Below are positions 42,637 to 53,661 of a DNA stretch of 64,000 nucleotides, one piece after another. This stretch comes from Flectonema sp. DT1601 (taxonomy: Eukaryota; Euglenozoa; Diplonemea; Diplonemida; Diplonemidae). Below the pieces are notes generated by a model. That model was not told the origin of the DNA and made no database searches. It saw only the letters and a list, made by a program, of their open reading frames with translations. Every line of letters starts with the position of its first letter. Within the stretch, counting starts at the first letter, position 1. The DNA lies in NCBI GenBank assembly GCA_964019425.1, contig OZ025860.1, positions 434,001 to 498,000 of the forward strand. The letters run 5' to 3'. Both the position numbers and the translations under genes were made by a program.

Positions 42637-42959
42637 GAATTTCGAAAAGGTGGGAAGTAACGGACTGGGAGCTTTTGGCTCCTGCCCTATTCCCGATGTA
42701 AACTTTCTTTTTATTTTTTTTTTTTTTTAACAGGCCCAAAGGGCGACAATGATGGTTGCTGACCAAGGAATAATATTCAAATGAATTTTCGTTTCAAAGA
42801 AACGAACAGAATTAAGAGAGAGGTAGAGAAAAAAAAAAAAAAAAAAAAAAAGAAAGAATAGAAAAAAAATATGAAGAGGAAATAATCAAACATGAAAAAA
42901 AAAAAAAAAAAATAAAATATAAATAAAAAACTTTGTATGAAAAAGGAAAAAAAGAAAAA
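42637..42959 (+). repeat. HSR-B copy 2
   Basis: Terminus GAATTTCGAAAAGGTGGGAA, then perfect hairpins GGAGC-TTTTG-GCTCC (42668-42682), GCCC-AAA-GGGC (42734-42744) and TTCGTTTC-AAA-GAAACGAA (42788-42806), separated by T and A runs. It passes into the satellite S array on the right. Confidence 0.88.
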
Positions 42960-43328
42960 AAAAAGACCTGACCAGGACGGAAAATTGAAAGTGATCGACA
43001 TAGTCGATCGATAGAAAAAAAACAATGATAACATTGTTTATTCTTTTTTTTTTTTTTTTTTTTTTTTAAATCCTTTTAATTATTTTAAAGAAAAAACAAT
43101 CAGTTTAGCGTCTTGACCAGGGCGGAAAATAGAAAGTAATCGACATAGTCGATCGATAAAAAAAAAACAATGATAACATTGTTTATTCCTTTTTTTTTTT
43201 TTTTTTTTTTTTATTCTTTTTATTTATTTTTAAAGAAAAAACAATCAGTTTAGCGTCCTGACCAGGACGGAAAATTGGAAGTGATCGACATAGTCGATCG
43301 ATAAAAAAACAATGATAACATTGTTTAT

Positions 43329-43363
<35 letters not shown>

Positions 43364-43475
43364 CTTTTAATTATTTTTTAAAGAAAAAACAATCAGTTTA
43401 GCGTCTTGACCAGGACGGAAAATAGAAAGTGATCGACATAGTCGATCGATAAAAAACAATGATAACATTGTTTAT

Positions 43476-43513
<38 letters not shown>

Positions 43514-44151
43514 CCTTTTTATTATTTTAAAGAAAAAACAATCAGTTTAGCGTCTTGACCAGGACGGAAAATAGAAAGTGATCGACATAGTCGATCGATA
43601 AAAAAAAAACAATGATAACATTGTTTATTCTTTTATTTTTTTTTTTTTTTAAATTCTTTTTATTTATTTTTAAAGAAAAAAAAACGGAAAATAAAAATTA
43701 GTCGACAAAGTCGAACGATAAAAAAAAAACAATGATAACATTGTTTATTCTTTTTTTTTTTGTTTTTTTTTATTCTTTTTTATTAATTTTGAAAAAAAAA
43801 CAATCAGTTTAGCGTCTTGACTAGGACGGAAAATAGAAAGTAATCGACATAGTCGATCGATAAAAAAAAACAATGATAACATTGTTTACTCTTTTTTTTT
43901 TTTTTTTTTAAATTCTTTTTATTTTAAAAAGAAAAAAAACGGAAAATAGAAATTAGTCGACAAAGTCGAACGATAAAAAAAAAACAATGATAACATTGTT
44001 TATTCTTTTTTTTTTAATTTTTTTTTTTTTATATTCTTTTTTATTAATTTTGAAAAAAAAACAATCAGTTTAGCGTCTTGACCAGGACGGAAAATAGAAA
44101 GTGATCGACATAGTCGATCGATAAAAAAAAAACAATGATAACATTGTTTAT

Positions 44152-44188
<37 letters not shown>

Positions 44189-44561
44189 CTTTTTTTTTTT
44201 TTTAAAGAAAAAACAATCAGTTTAGCGTCTTGACCAGGACGGAAAATAGAAAGTAATCGACATAGTCGATCGATAAAAAAAACAATGATAACATTGTTTA
44301 TTCTTTTTTTTTTTTTTTTAAATCTTTTTATTTATTTTTTAAAAAGAAAAAAAAAAAAACGGAAAATAGAAATTAGTCAACAACGTCGAACGATAAAAAA
44401 AAAACAATGATAACATTGTTTATTCTTTTTTTTTATTTTTTTTTGTATTCTTTTTTATTAATTTTGAAAAAAAACAATCAGTTTTGCGTCTTGACCAGGA
44501 CGGAAAATAGAAAGTGATCGACATAGTCGATCGATAAAAAAACAATGATAACATTGTTTAT

Positions 44562-44598
<37 letters not shown>

Positions 44599-45850
44599 CT
44601 TTTTATTATTTTTAAAGAAAAAACAATCAGTTTAGTGTCTTGACCAGGACGAAAAATAGAAAGTGATCGACATAGTCGATCGATAAAATAAAACAATGAT
44701 AACATTGTTTATTCTTTTTTTTTTTTTTTTTTTTTTTTTAAATCCTTCTTTTTATTTTTTAGAGAAAAAACAATCAGTTTAGCGTCTTGACCAGGACGGA
44801 AAATAGAAAGTAATCGACATAGTCGATCGATAAAATAAAAACAATGATAACATTGTTTATTCCTTTTTTTTTTTTTTTTATTCTTTTTATTTATTTTTAA
44901 AGAAAAAACAATCAGTTTAGCGTCCTGACCAGGACGGGAAGTAGAAAGTGATCGACATAGTCGATCGATAAAAAAACAATGATAACATTGTTTATTCTTT
45001 TTTTTTTTTTTTTTTTTTTTTTTATTCTTTTTATTTATTTTTAAAGAAAAAACAATCAGTTTAGCGTCCTGACCAGGACGGAAAATAGAAAGTAATCGAC
45101 ATAGTCGATCGATAAAAAAAACAATGATAACATTGTTTAATCTTTTTTTTTTTTTTTTTTTTTTATTCTTTTTATTTATTTAGAAAAAACAATCAGTTTA
45201 GCGTCTTGACCAGGACGGAAAATAGAAATTAGTCGACAAAGTCGATCGATAAAAAAACAATGATAACATTGTTTATTCTTTTTTTTTTTTTTTTTTTTTA
45301 AATTCTTTTTATTTATTTTTTAAGAAAAAAAAAACGGAAAATAGAAATTAGTCGACAAAGTCGAACGATAAAAAAACAATGATAACATTGTTTATTCTTT
45401 TTTTTATTTTTTTTTTTTATTCTTTTTTATTAATTTTGAAAAAAAAAAAACAATCAGTTTAGCGTCTTGACCAGGACGGAAAATAGAAAGTAATCGACAT
45501 AGTCGATCGATAAAAAACAATGATAACATTGTTTATTCTTTTTTTTTTTTTTTTTTTTTTTAAATTCTTTTTATTTATTTTTTAAGAAGAAAAACGGAAA
45601 ATAGAAATTAGTCGACAAAGTCGAACGATAAAAAAACAATGATAACATTGTTTATTCTTTTTTTTATTTTTTTTTTTTATATTCTTTTTTATTAATTTTG
45701 AAAAAAAAAAAAAAAAAAAACAATCAGTTTAGCGTCTTGACCAGGACGGAAAATAGAAAGTAATCGACATAGTCGATCGATAAAAATACAATGATAACAT
45801 TGTTTAATCTTTTATAATTTTTTATTTTTTTTTTTGTTTTAAAAAAAAAA
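42960..45850 (+). repeat. satellite S, about 21 units
   Basis: Tandem units of about 120-150 bp. Each holds CAATCAGTTTAGCGTCTTGA, the dyad ATCGAC-ATA-GTCGAT, the dyad AACAATG-ATAA-CATTGTT and a long T run. Two sub-types alternate irregularly. The shorter one lacks the CAATCAG part and has the dyad TCGAC-AAA-GTCGA instead. Run lengths vary between units while the dyads are kept. Confidence 0.92.
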
Positions 45851-46250
45851 AAAAAAACAAGCGGAATTGATCATAATGGGTGGTAGGGGTTGTTATAACT
45901 TCGTTTGAAAATTCTTCTTTTTTGATTTCTTTTTTTTTTTCTTTTTACAGGAGTTAAGATCACTTTCAGGAGACAACACATTAACAAGAGCAGCAAGCAG
46001 AGTTGACACTATCAATTCAAATTTGAAATACCGGGAATTAATTTACAAGGAGGTATCTCAAGTGACTTGGTATCTCTAGCGTGTCGGTATCTCTGGAGTG
46101 CTGGTATCTCGTATGTGCGTTGGTATCTCATGAGTGATGGTATCTCTTGTGCATTAGAGAAACGAAAAAGAATGTCATGACCATGACGGAAGAATTGAGG
46201 AATTGAGTTAACATGTTCAATTTAACTTATTTAAACTTTTTTTTTTTTTT
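45851..46250 (+). repeat. unique segment with a GGTATCTC array
   Basis: Six GGTATCTC words start at 46052, 46069, 46086, 46103, 46122 and 46139, spaced 17, 17, 17, 19 and 17 bp, with variable bases between. A polypyrimidine-ACAG sequence at 45928-45950 precedes it. No ORF. Confidence 0.85.
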
Positions 46251-46470
46251 TAACAGACCGTAACTATTTGAAAATAAAATGTAGATGGGAAACAGTGAAA
46301 AGTAAAATGGATGATAAAATTAAATGAGAAATATGACATAACAGACCAGATAGCGAGTATTAAAAGGAAATTGAAAAGGAAAAGAGAAACTAGGTTAACA
46401 CTTATTTAAAATTAAGACCGGTTAGTCAGTTTAAGGTCTTGACTAGGACCAACAAAAAAGAAAGAAAAAA
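46251..46470 (+). repeat. HSR-A-related module (E)
   Basis: AAATGTAGATGGGAAACAGTG and AACAGACCAGATAG resemble the HSR-A stretch around 54220-54300, but the copy is diverged and the surrounding hairpins are missing. Confidence 0.55.
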
Positions 46471-47110
46471 AAATTAACGATCAAGCTGAGCTGATCTTGT
46501 TTTTATTACAAATAGGGGAGCGGGAGGGATGGAAGGAATAGAGGAAAAAAAAAGAAAAGGTTGATCAATTGGATCTGATCGTCGAGAAGAAGAAATTATT
46601 TTAAAGGTTGATCGGTATAGCCGATCGTTGAGAAAAATAAACAGATATAAATACAATCAGTTTAAATTAAAAAAAGAAAAAAAGATTAACGATCAAGCTG
46701 AGCTGATCTTGTTTTTATTACAAATAGGGGAGCGGGAGGGATGGAAGGAATAGAGGAAAAAAAAAGAAAAGGTTGATCAATTGGATCTGATCGTCGAGAA
46801 GAAGAAATTATTTTAAAGGTTGATCGGTATAGCCGATCGTCGAGAAAAATAAACAGATATAAATACAATCAGTTTAAATTAAAAAAAGAAAAAAAGATTA
46901 ACGATCAAGCTGAGCTGATCCTGTTTTTATTTAAAATTAGGGGAGCGGGAGGGATGGAAGGAATAAAGGAAAAAAAAAAAAAAAAAAAAAAGGTCGATCA
47001 ATTGGATCTGATCGTCGAGAAGAAGAAAACAATTATTTATAAAAAAAAAAAATGGTCGGTATAGCCGATCGTTGAGAAAAGAACAGATATAAATACAATC
47101 GGTTTTGGTG
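46471..47110 (+). repeat. D repeat, three units of 212 bp
   Basis: Units begin at about 46475, 46687 and 46899 with AACGATCAAGCTGAGCTGAT and contain the perfect hairpin GATCGG-TATAG-CCGATC (46610-46626 in unit 1). The first two are almost identical; the third is diverged. One more copy lies inverted near 29680-29800. Confidence 0.85.
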
Positions 47111-47598
47111 ATCGACGAGTGGAGCGATCACTTGACAAGAAGGAAAAAGAAAGGACCGATTAATTGGGGCTTTGATTGTATTCCCAAGGCATGTTTTTTT
47201 TTTTTTTTTTTTATTATTCATTTACATTATTATTTTTTTTTTTTTTTTTTAAATTAATAATCACATTTTGTTCAAAAATATTTCATATTAGAGTAAAAGA
47301 AAAAGAAAAAAAGAAATAAGAGAAAAAAAAAAAAAAAAAAAACCATTGCTGGCCCCCTCACCACTCATAGAGGATGAGGAGGCCAGTAAGGCGTCACTCA
47401 AATCTATGCCAAGCCTTGGGAACTTGGATTGGGGTTTAGACCATTTATAATTAACAATTAACAATTAACCTGATTAACGTTATGATCTGACGGACATAAA
47501 CATATCGATAAAATAATACAAACAAAAACGAACAATAAATAATAAATAAGCTAAAAAACTAAATAAACAAAGTGATGTGAAAGTAAGGAAAAAGAGAA
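47111..47598 (-). mobile_element. probable 3' UTR of the endonuclease LINE
   Basis: Non-coding, AT-rich sequence after the stop of the LINE ORF (minus strand). It holds a GC-richer patch around 47340-47420 and long A/T runs at about 47191-47210 and 47325-47341. The exact 3' end is not clear. Confidence 0.45.
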
Positions 47599-50500
47599 TT
47601 ACAAGGGGGTGGAGTCACCGTGAACGTCATCAGCAGAACATCTCCTTCGATTGTAACGATATCTTGATGGAGGGGTTCGTTTTTTCAGAGTTGAACGCTC
47701 AGACTTTCTCGGCGGAGTTTCATTTTCCTCATGTTCTTCTGTGTCTGGCGGACTCAAACCTTCTGCCCATGAAGCTAATTGGAACTTCAGGGCCGCAATT
47801 TGAGACCGTGCCAAGGCGAGTTGAGCATTTAAATCGCTCGCCAGTCCCGTTAACATCATGGATTGCTCAAGCTGCTCTGCGTGAGTTGTACACCGTTGGT
47901 GATTCAGCTCCGAGAGGCGAAGTTGGGCATCCAGAAGTTGTTCTGAGAGCTCTGCCGCTTTCTCGTTTGTTTCGAGAGAGTCATCTACTGCTCGACAGTA
48001 ATTCTCGAGTAAGTCAATCCTACCCTCGGACCATTGTCTCGCAATAGGTGTATTCTCTTTAACGGAGATAACGTGACTCTCTTGTCGTAAAATCTTGGTC
48101 GGCGTGCGGTCGAGAGCTTCACTCTGCGGCATTGTCGGAGGAATTGAGGCTAGAGGACAAAGAGGGGTGATATAATTAAGGGTAGGGATAAGGGGTTTAA
48201 TAAGAGGAGTAAAAAGACTACTCGTAGTTGTAAAGAGCGAGAGGTAGTTCTTTGCTATCTTCATCATAGCAACAGATTCATACAGAACGGGGGTTCGGGG
48301 GGAAACTTGTTGACTAAAGTGGGTCATACGGGGACGCGCGGCACGCAAACTCTCGACCTCCTGTTGAGTATAGAAAAGTCTTATTTTACTTTCTCTTTCC
48401 TCATTACATTTGGTCTCCAATTCGTTCGACAGAAGAACAAACCTTTGATGGTAATTAAAGAGCGCCATTTCCGATAGGTCTGCTCTCTGAGTCAGATTTG
48501 CGAGCTCACGTTTCCTGTAATCTTCCACTAAGTCATATTGTCGAACTAGTGCAGAAAGAGAAGTCTTCGATTCATCGCGTTCTGCTGTTAACCGTTGAAT
48601 TACTCCTTCCAGAAGTTCATATTCTTTTCTATCTTTTTCAATAATTAAAACAGGGGGCGCAGGAGGAAGTGAGGATGGATCCTGGTTGGTAGCTTTGATC
48701 TCAACAGGTAATCCATTTAGAAACTGCTTGTCTTTCTCGAGGGAGGCTGACATCGCATTAAAGTAAAATAAAAATAGAACATAAAAAATTCGTTCTTTCA
48801 TTTGCTCTAATTCGTTTTCTAAAATCTGGCATTTCAAGGAAAGTTTCAGCCTTAATTTTCCTTCTTTTTTTTTGTACAAGGGGGTTTGAGAACCCATGTC
48901 AGATTGAGTTCTTATCACTATAGCGAAATCAGCAGGAAGTGTTTGCGATCCCGTTGACATGAGTTCAGGTGGGGGAGTCTGGAAAGAGATGGAAGAAATA
49001 GAAGAGAATGACAAGGAGAGTCCAGTGAGCTCATCCTCATCTAACAAAACAGAAGGGGCCGGGGAGGAAGAACCATTGGCAATAAGTAGAATAGAAAGAG
49101 CCGATGCGTAACAAGTTTGCCAGATAAAACATTTCTCAAGCCACGATCTTTCAATGGTGAGCTTTTCGATCGTTTTCAGTTTTGTTACTTTGTGGATTTT
49201 GACTTCTTCCACAGGGAAGATTTCTTTACCATCTTTTATAAAACTTGCAGTGGCAGGTTCTTCTTTAATGCTGCGCATTAGTGGTCTTGAATGCCACGTG
49301 GGGAGGTTCCTCGTCTGGAACAGAACATATGAGCACTGTCTGGCGATTCTGGTGCATTCACAAAATAAAGCTTTTGTTGGTGCTAAAGGTGAACCGATGT
49401 GACGTGTCCAGATGTTCAGCTGGTCCATGCAGATGTTTCCTCGTACGCCAACTTCAATAGTAAAAATGTTACAGTCGAAGCCATTAGCGATGATCGAGTC
49501 TCTTAGCTTTAGGTATTTCTTTTCCTTTAAGACATGAGAGGTTTCGAAACGATCTTCATTTGGACACGTCAGCTCCAGAATCAGTGCTCTTTTCGCAAAA
49601 AAAGAATAAATAAAAATGTCTGGTCTTAGAGAGGACGAGACATGGCACACTTCAAGAGGAACAATTAGGCGGTTATCACCGACATCGTCGAGGATGACCC
49701 AATCATTCGCTAGTGAGAGTTCGCCTGTCTCTTTAGAAATTCTTTCTAGGGGTTTATTTTCCCCTGTTTTTAAAAAAGTTTGAGAGGGAGGCGGGAGGTT
49801 TTCTTTTCTTTTGTTGGCTTTTATTATCAACTCTTCCAAGAAGATAACAATGCGTTTTAGAACGCTGTCGTGACGCCACGTGAACCTCCCTTGTGTTAAA
49901 GAGACAGGACAGCCTGTTAAGACATGCCTGAGGGTAGGATTCACTTTGCCACACAAAACACAATTTTGGTCCACATTGGTGATGTTCCACCTCTTTAAAT
50001 TATCTTGTGAGGGGAGGGTGTTTGTAACCGCTTTCAGTTGAAATGAGATATAGGCAGGATTTCCCTCCCTAAGTACCTTATTCCAGGTGAAATCGTTTAT
50101 CATACATTTAGACCACTCCTTCCACTGACCTTGGACTTGTAATTTATTCAAAGAGTTCAGTAGTTCATCTGTGGCTTCCACTTCAAAACGCTTAAGGAGA
50201 TCGGGGCGAGTAGTACGTAGATCGCGCAATCGGTGACCAAGACCAGCTGATTGCTTCGCAAGAGAACGGTAAGAAAAAAACTTAATAAGGCGCTCCCACT
50301 CAGCAGAAGCTGAAAACTTTTTCGACCAGTTGGACGATTTCTCCATAATAACATTGTAGACACCGTGCATGTCAGAGTCCTGTGAGGATCTGAGGATGTC
50401 TAGTTTAATTGATTGCGCTTGTTTATATAGCGTCTCAACTCTTTTGTGTCTGAGACCAACAGTGTTCTTTGAACCGGTAAAAAGGATGACTGTGTTCGCA

Positions 50501-51017
50501 GAGCGGACAAATCCCCACCATTTCTTCAAAAAAGGTTTAATAATTTTGTCCATTTTTTTGGCAAAAGGGAGAGATAAGTCATGGATCATTAAACTCCATG
50601 TTAACCTTGACAATAACAAGTGTTGGACAGACCAAGCCTTCTGAGACCCATATAGTGGCATGGCGTCGACTTTTTTTAAAAAATTCCTGGTAAAAGTGGT
50701 CAGGCGCTCTCGCAATTTCTGTTCTTTGGCGTTCGGCTCAAACCAACGCCCGAGGTATTTGAACTCTCCAGCTTCCTGGAGATTCGTAATCGGAACATTG
50801 TTAATCTTCAGGTCCGGGTTAGCTGGTTTCCCTTGTACAAAGCTGTGGGCAATGCATTTCTGGGGTTTCGCTTTCATACCACGAGACCAGGAAAGAAACT
50901 GTTCGAGCGACTTGATTAGCAATTTTGCCCCCGCCTTTGATGACGTGGTAAGTTGTAAATCATCAGCAAAAGCTGCAACTAATAGTTGGAGGGATTTATT
51001 GTTAAACTCGTAGTTCC
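47599..51017 (-). CDS. RLE-type LINE ORF, second part: FADD, thumb, CCHC, restriction-like endonuclease, coiled-coil tail
   Basis: On the minus strand the frame opens at the junction (NYEFNNKSLQLLVAAFADDL) with the reverse-transcriptase FADD box near 50958-50972. The thumb region (EFKYLGRWFEPNAKEQKLRE) follows, then the knuckle CVLCGKVNPTLRHVLTGC. The endonuclease has RPDIFIYSFFAKRALILEL, TCPNED and KEKKYLKLRD, then IEVGVRG. This RPD...ELT...K pattern is the PD-(D/E)XK fold of R2/NeSL/Hero-like elements. After the endonuclease the same frame runs on for about 560 residues, the last 390 of them strongly coiled-coil and beginning near MSASLEKDKQFLNG. I do not know this tail from R2-group elements. 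It ends at 47599 without an internal stop. Confidence 0.82.
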
Positions 51018-51569
51018 GTCCTGGTCAGGACGCTAAACTGATTGTTTTTTCTTTAAAAATAAATAAAAAGAATAAAAAAAAAAAAAAAAAAAAAAGGAAT
51101 AAACAATGTTATCATTGTTTTTTTTCTATCGATCGACTATGTCGATCACTTTCAATTTTCCGTCCTGGTCAGGACGCTAAACTGATTGTTTTTTCTTTAA
51201 AAATAAATAAAAAGAATAAAAAAAAAAAAAAAAAAAAAAGGAATAAACAATGTTATCATTGTTTTTTTTCTATCGATCGACTATGTCGATTAATTTCTAT
51301 TTTCCGTCCTGATCGAGACGCTAAACTGATTGTTTCTTTTTTTAAATAATAAATAAAAAAAAAAAGAAAAAAAAAAAAAAAAAAAGAGCATCTCCCTGCT
51401 ATCCTCATATCCCCACAATAATATTATACCTTTTCATTTTCTCTTTCCTTTTCTGGTCTTTTTTTTTTCTTTTTTTCCTTTTTCATACAACGTTTTTTAT
51501 TTATATTTTATTTTTTTTTTTTTTTTTTCATGTTTGATTATTTCCTCTTCATATTTTTTTTCTATTCTT

Positions 51570-51600
<31 letters not shown>

Positions 51601-51787
51601 CTCTACCTCTCTCTTAATTCTGTTCGTTTCTTTGAAACGAAAATTCATTTGAATATTATTCCTTGGTCAGCAACCATCATTGTCGCCCTTTGGGCCTGTT
51701 AAAAAAAAAAAAAAAAATAAAAAGAAAGTTTACATCGGGAATAGGGCAGGAGCCAAAAGCTCCCAGTCCGTTACTTCCCACCTTTTC
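51018..51787 (-). repeat. HSR-B plus satellite S inserted in the LINE
   Basis: Minus strand: HSR-B terminus GAATTTCGAAAAGGTGGGAA at 51787, the three HSR-B hairpins, the tail ending GATAGCAGGGAGATGCTC near 51385, then about two satellite S units down to 51018. It separates LAVHQQ from EFNNKSLQLL of the LINE reverse transcriptase. No target duplication is clear, since GAATTT is also part of the HSR-B end. Confidence 0.85.
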
Positions 51788-53504
51788 GAAATTCCTGTTG
51801 ATGAACTGCTAAGGAAAAGAGCAGTAGTTGGAATACCAAATTAAAAAGGGTTGGGGAGGAAACGCAGCCTTGAAAGACACCAACTTCAAAAGGGATAGTG
51901 GGCGTCAGGCCTTCTCCAACTCTGATTTGGACGCGCATGGAGGAATAATACCTTTTATAGAAACCGATTATTCTTTCGTGAATTCCGAAATATTTTAAAG
52001 CAAAGAAAATTAATTGATGTTTGACTGAGCCGAAAGCATCTGCCAAATCCACCCAGACAATTGTTAGGTTTTTCCGGAGAGCTTTCACTTCTTTAAAAAT
52101 CTCTGAGGTGATCGTGGCATGTTCGATACACCCAGAGACACCTTTCCTAAAGCCTTTTTGAAAATTAAATTTAGAAAGAGTGTGGTTTGCGACGGCTTCC
52201 TGAATAACCGTATTAAAAATTTTCCCGTCGCAGTTGCCCACAGCTATCGGTCTCGTTTTCGAGATGTCTTTCCCATCGGAGTTGGGCTTTGGGAGCATTG
52301 TTACAAATGCTAAGCCCCAACTATCCGGATAGGCCTTGAGTTCGAAAATTCTCTTTAATACCTTGTAAAGTGCTTCCATAAAAGTTGGGACCTTTTTCCA
52401 TACAACATAAGGTATGCAATTGGGACCAGGGGCACATTTGTTTTTTTTCTTTGATAAGAGAATACCAAACTGTTCGAAGCTCGGGAACTGGATATCATCC
52501 ATTGTCTTGTAGTCAGACTTAGGTAAAAAAGAGGGATGGGTGAAATCAGTTTTTTTTTTTTCATTGTCACAATAATTGTTTTTAAAATGTTCAATTATTT
52601 TTTCCTCTGGAATATCAAGGGAGGGGGGTTGAGGATCTTCTTTTTGGAGTTCTTCTTTTATGGCAGTAAACGGATTTTGACGAAATTTATCTTGTAATTT
52701 TTTGAATAAATTTTTCTTTTCTAAATTCCGATACATTCGGAAAATCCTTTTCATTCTCGTTCTTGCCTCTTTCCATTTGACAGCGTTCTCTATAGAAGGC
52801 CCAGATTTGCGGAGCTCCTGTCTTAGCTGTTTCATTTCCAGACGACATTCAAGTTTTTCTTGGTCGAGGATGACCTCTTCCCTTGATTTCTGTTTGCGGG
52901 GTAAATTCCGCTTTGTTTCTTCAAAGAAACCGCTACATATTTGATAAACCGTTTTGAGTAGTTTATCAAGTTGGTCGGCAGGTTTTGAAGAATTTTCTGT
53001 TTCGACGGTGAAAGTTTGAAGTTTTTCTGCAGCAGAAACGTCGATGTCCTTCCATTCAGTTCCAAAAGATCGGAATTTGAGACGAGACGGGTGTAACGGG
53101 GTAAAAGTGGGTGTTGTAGAGTTATAAGGAACGAAAGCTGTTTGTGAAGTTTTAAAATCTACAGATTCTCCTACAAAGGGAGGTTCCAGGTCTGAATTAT
53201 TCCCTGTGAGGGGAGACAGAGGTGTACCTTTACATGTACCGTTAACACAGTGTTTCGCTCTCGTAGCGATACTTTTGAAAAGCTTACCACATTCTGGACA
53301 AGGTAAGTGGTAACAATCTTTAACTTGGGAGTGGGTAGATGGGGGAAAACGTGACTTATAGTCCTTAAATTCCTTACTAAACTTACAGTTACGTCTAAAA
53401 TGCGCAACTGGACCTTTGAGGTATGTCTCAAAACATAAAGGACATTTGGCTACTAAAGTTTTATCCCCATCCAGAGCCGATCTCGAAATAGCCTCTTGCA
53501 AAGC
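51788..53504 (-). CDS. RLE-type LINE ORF, first part: zinc fingers and reverse transcriptase
   Basis: The minus-strand frame enters at the junction (ALQEAISRSALDGDKTLVAK) with no ATG there, so the 5' end is probably truncated. Two N-terminal zinc fingers follow (CPLCFETYLKGPVAHFRRNC and CPECGKLFKSIATRAKHC), then a Lys-rich helical linker. The reverse-transcriptase fingers and palm have CAPGPNCIPYVVWKKV, MLPKPNSDGKDISKTRPIAV, VWVDLADAFGSVKHQLIFFA and GVFQGCVSSPTLFNLVFQ. The frame ends at the HSR-B insertion just before the FADD box, which is found intact on the other side. Zinc fingers at the N-terminus and the endonuclease at the C-terminus are the layout of the R2/NeSL group. Confidence 0.85.
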
Positions 53505-53661
53505 CACTTAGTAGAAACAATTTGTAGCTAATTAAGCTGAAAATAAAAAAATAAAAAATTTCTAAGTGAGAAATACTTAGCAACTTTTAGAACAAATATT
53601 TCAGTAAATAACCTGTAATGATTAAACCATTACAAGTTTGATGCCAAAACTGACAAGGACT
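53505..53661 (+). repeat. HSR-A array, end of unit 1
   Basis: Resumes with CACTTAGTAGAAACAATTTG, the other arm of the hairpin whose first arm ends at 42631, and completes the unit with the GTAATG/CATTAC hairpin. Confidence 0.9.

Noticed and set aside
42960-45850. CRISPR-like look of the satellite S array
   Set aside because: Spacers are homopolymer runs of varying length rather than unique sequences, the host is a eukaryote, and there are no cas genes.
47599-53507. GTG or TTG as true starts of the LINE frames, the acidic ORF and several host ORFs
   Set aside because: These are not normal eukaryotic starts. For the kinase (24245), apyrase (25968) and ankyrin (9922) genes an internal ATG with better context is used. 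The LINE and acidic frames are treated as open at a junction.
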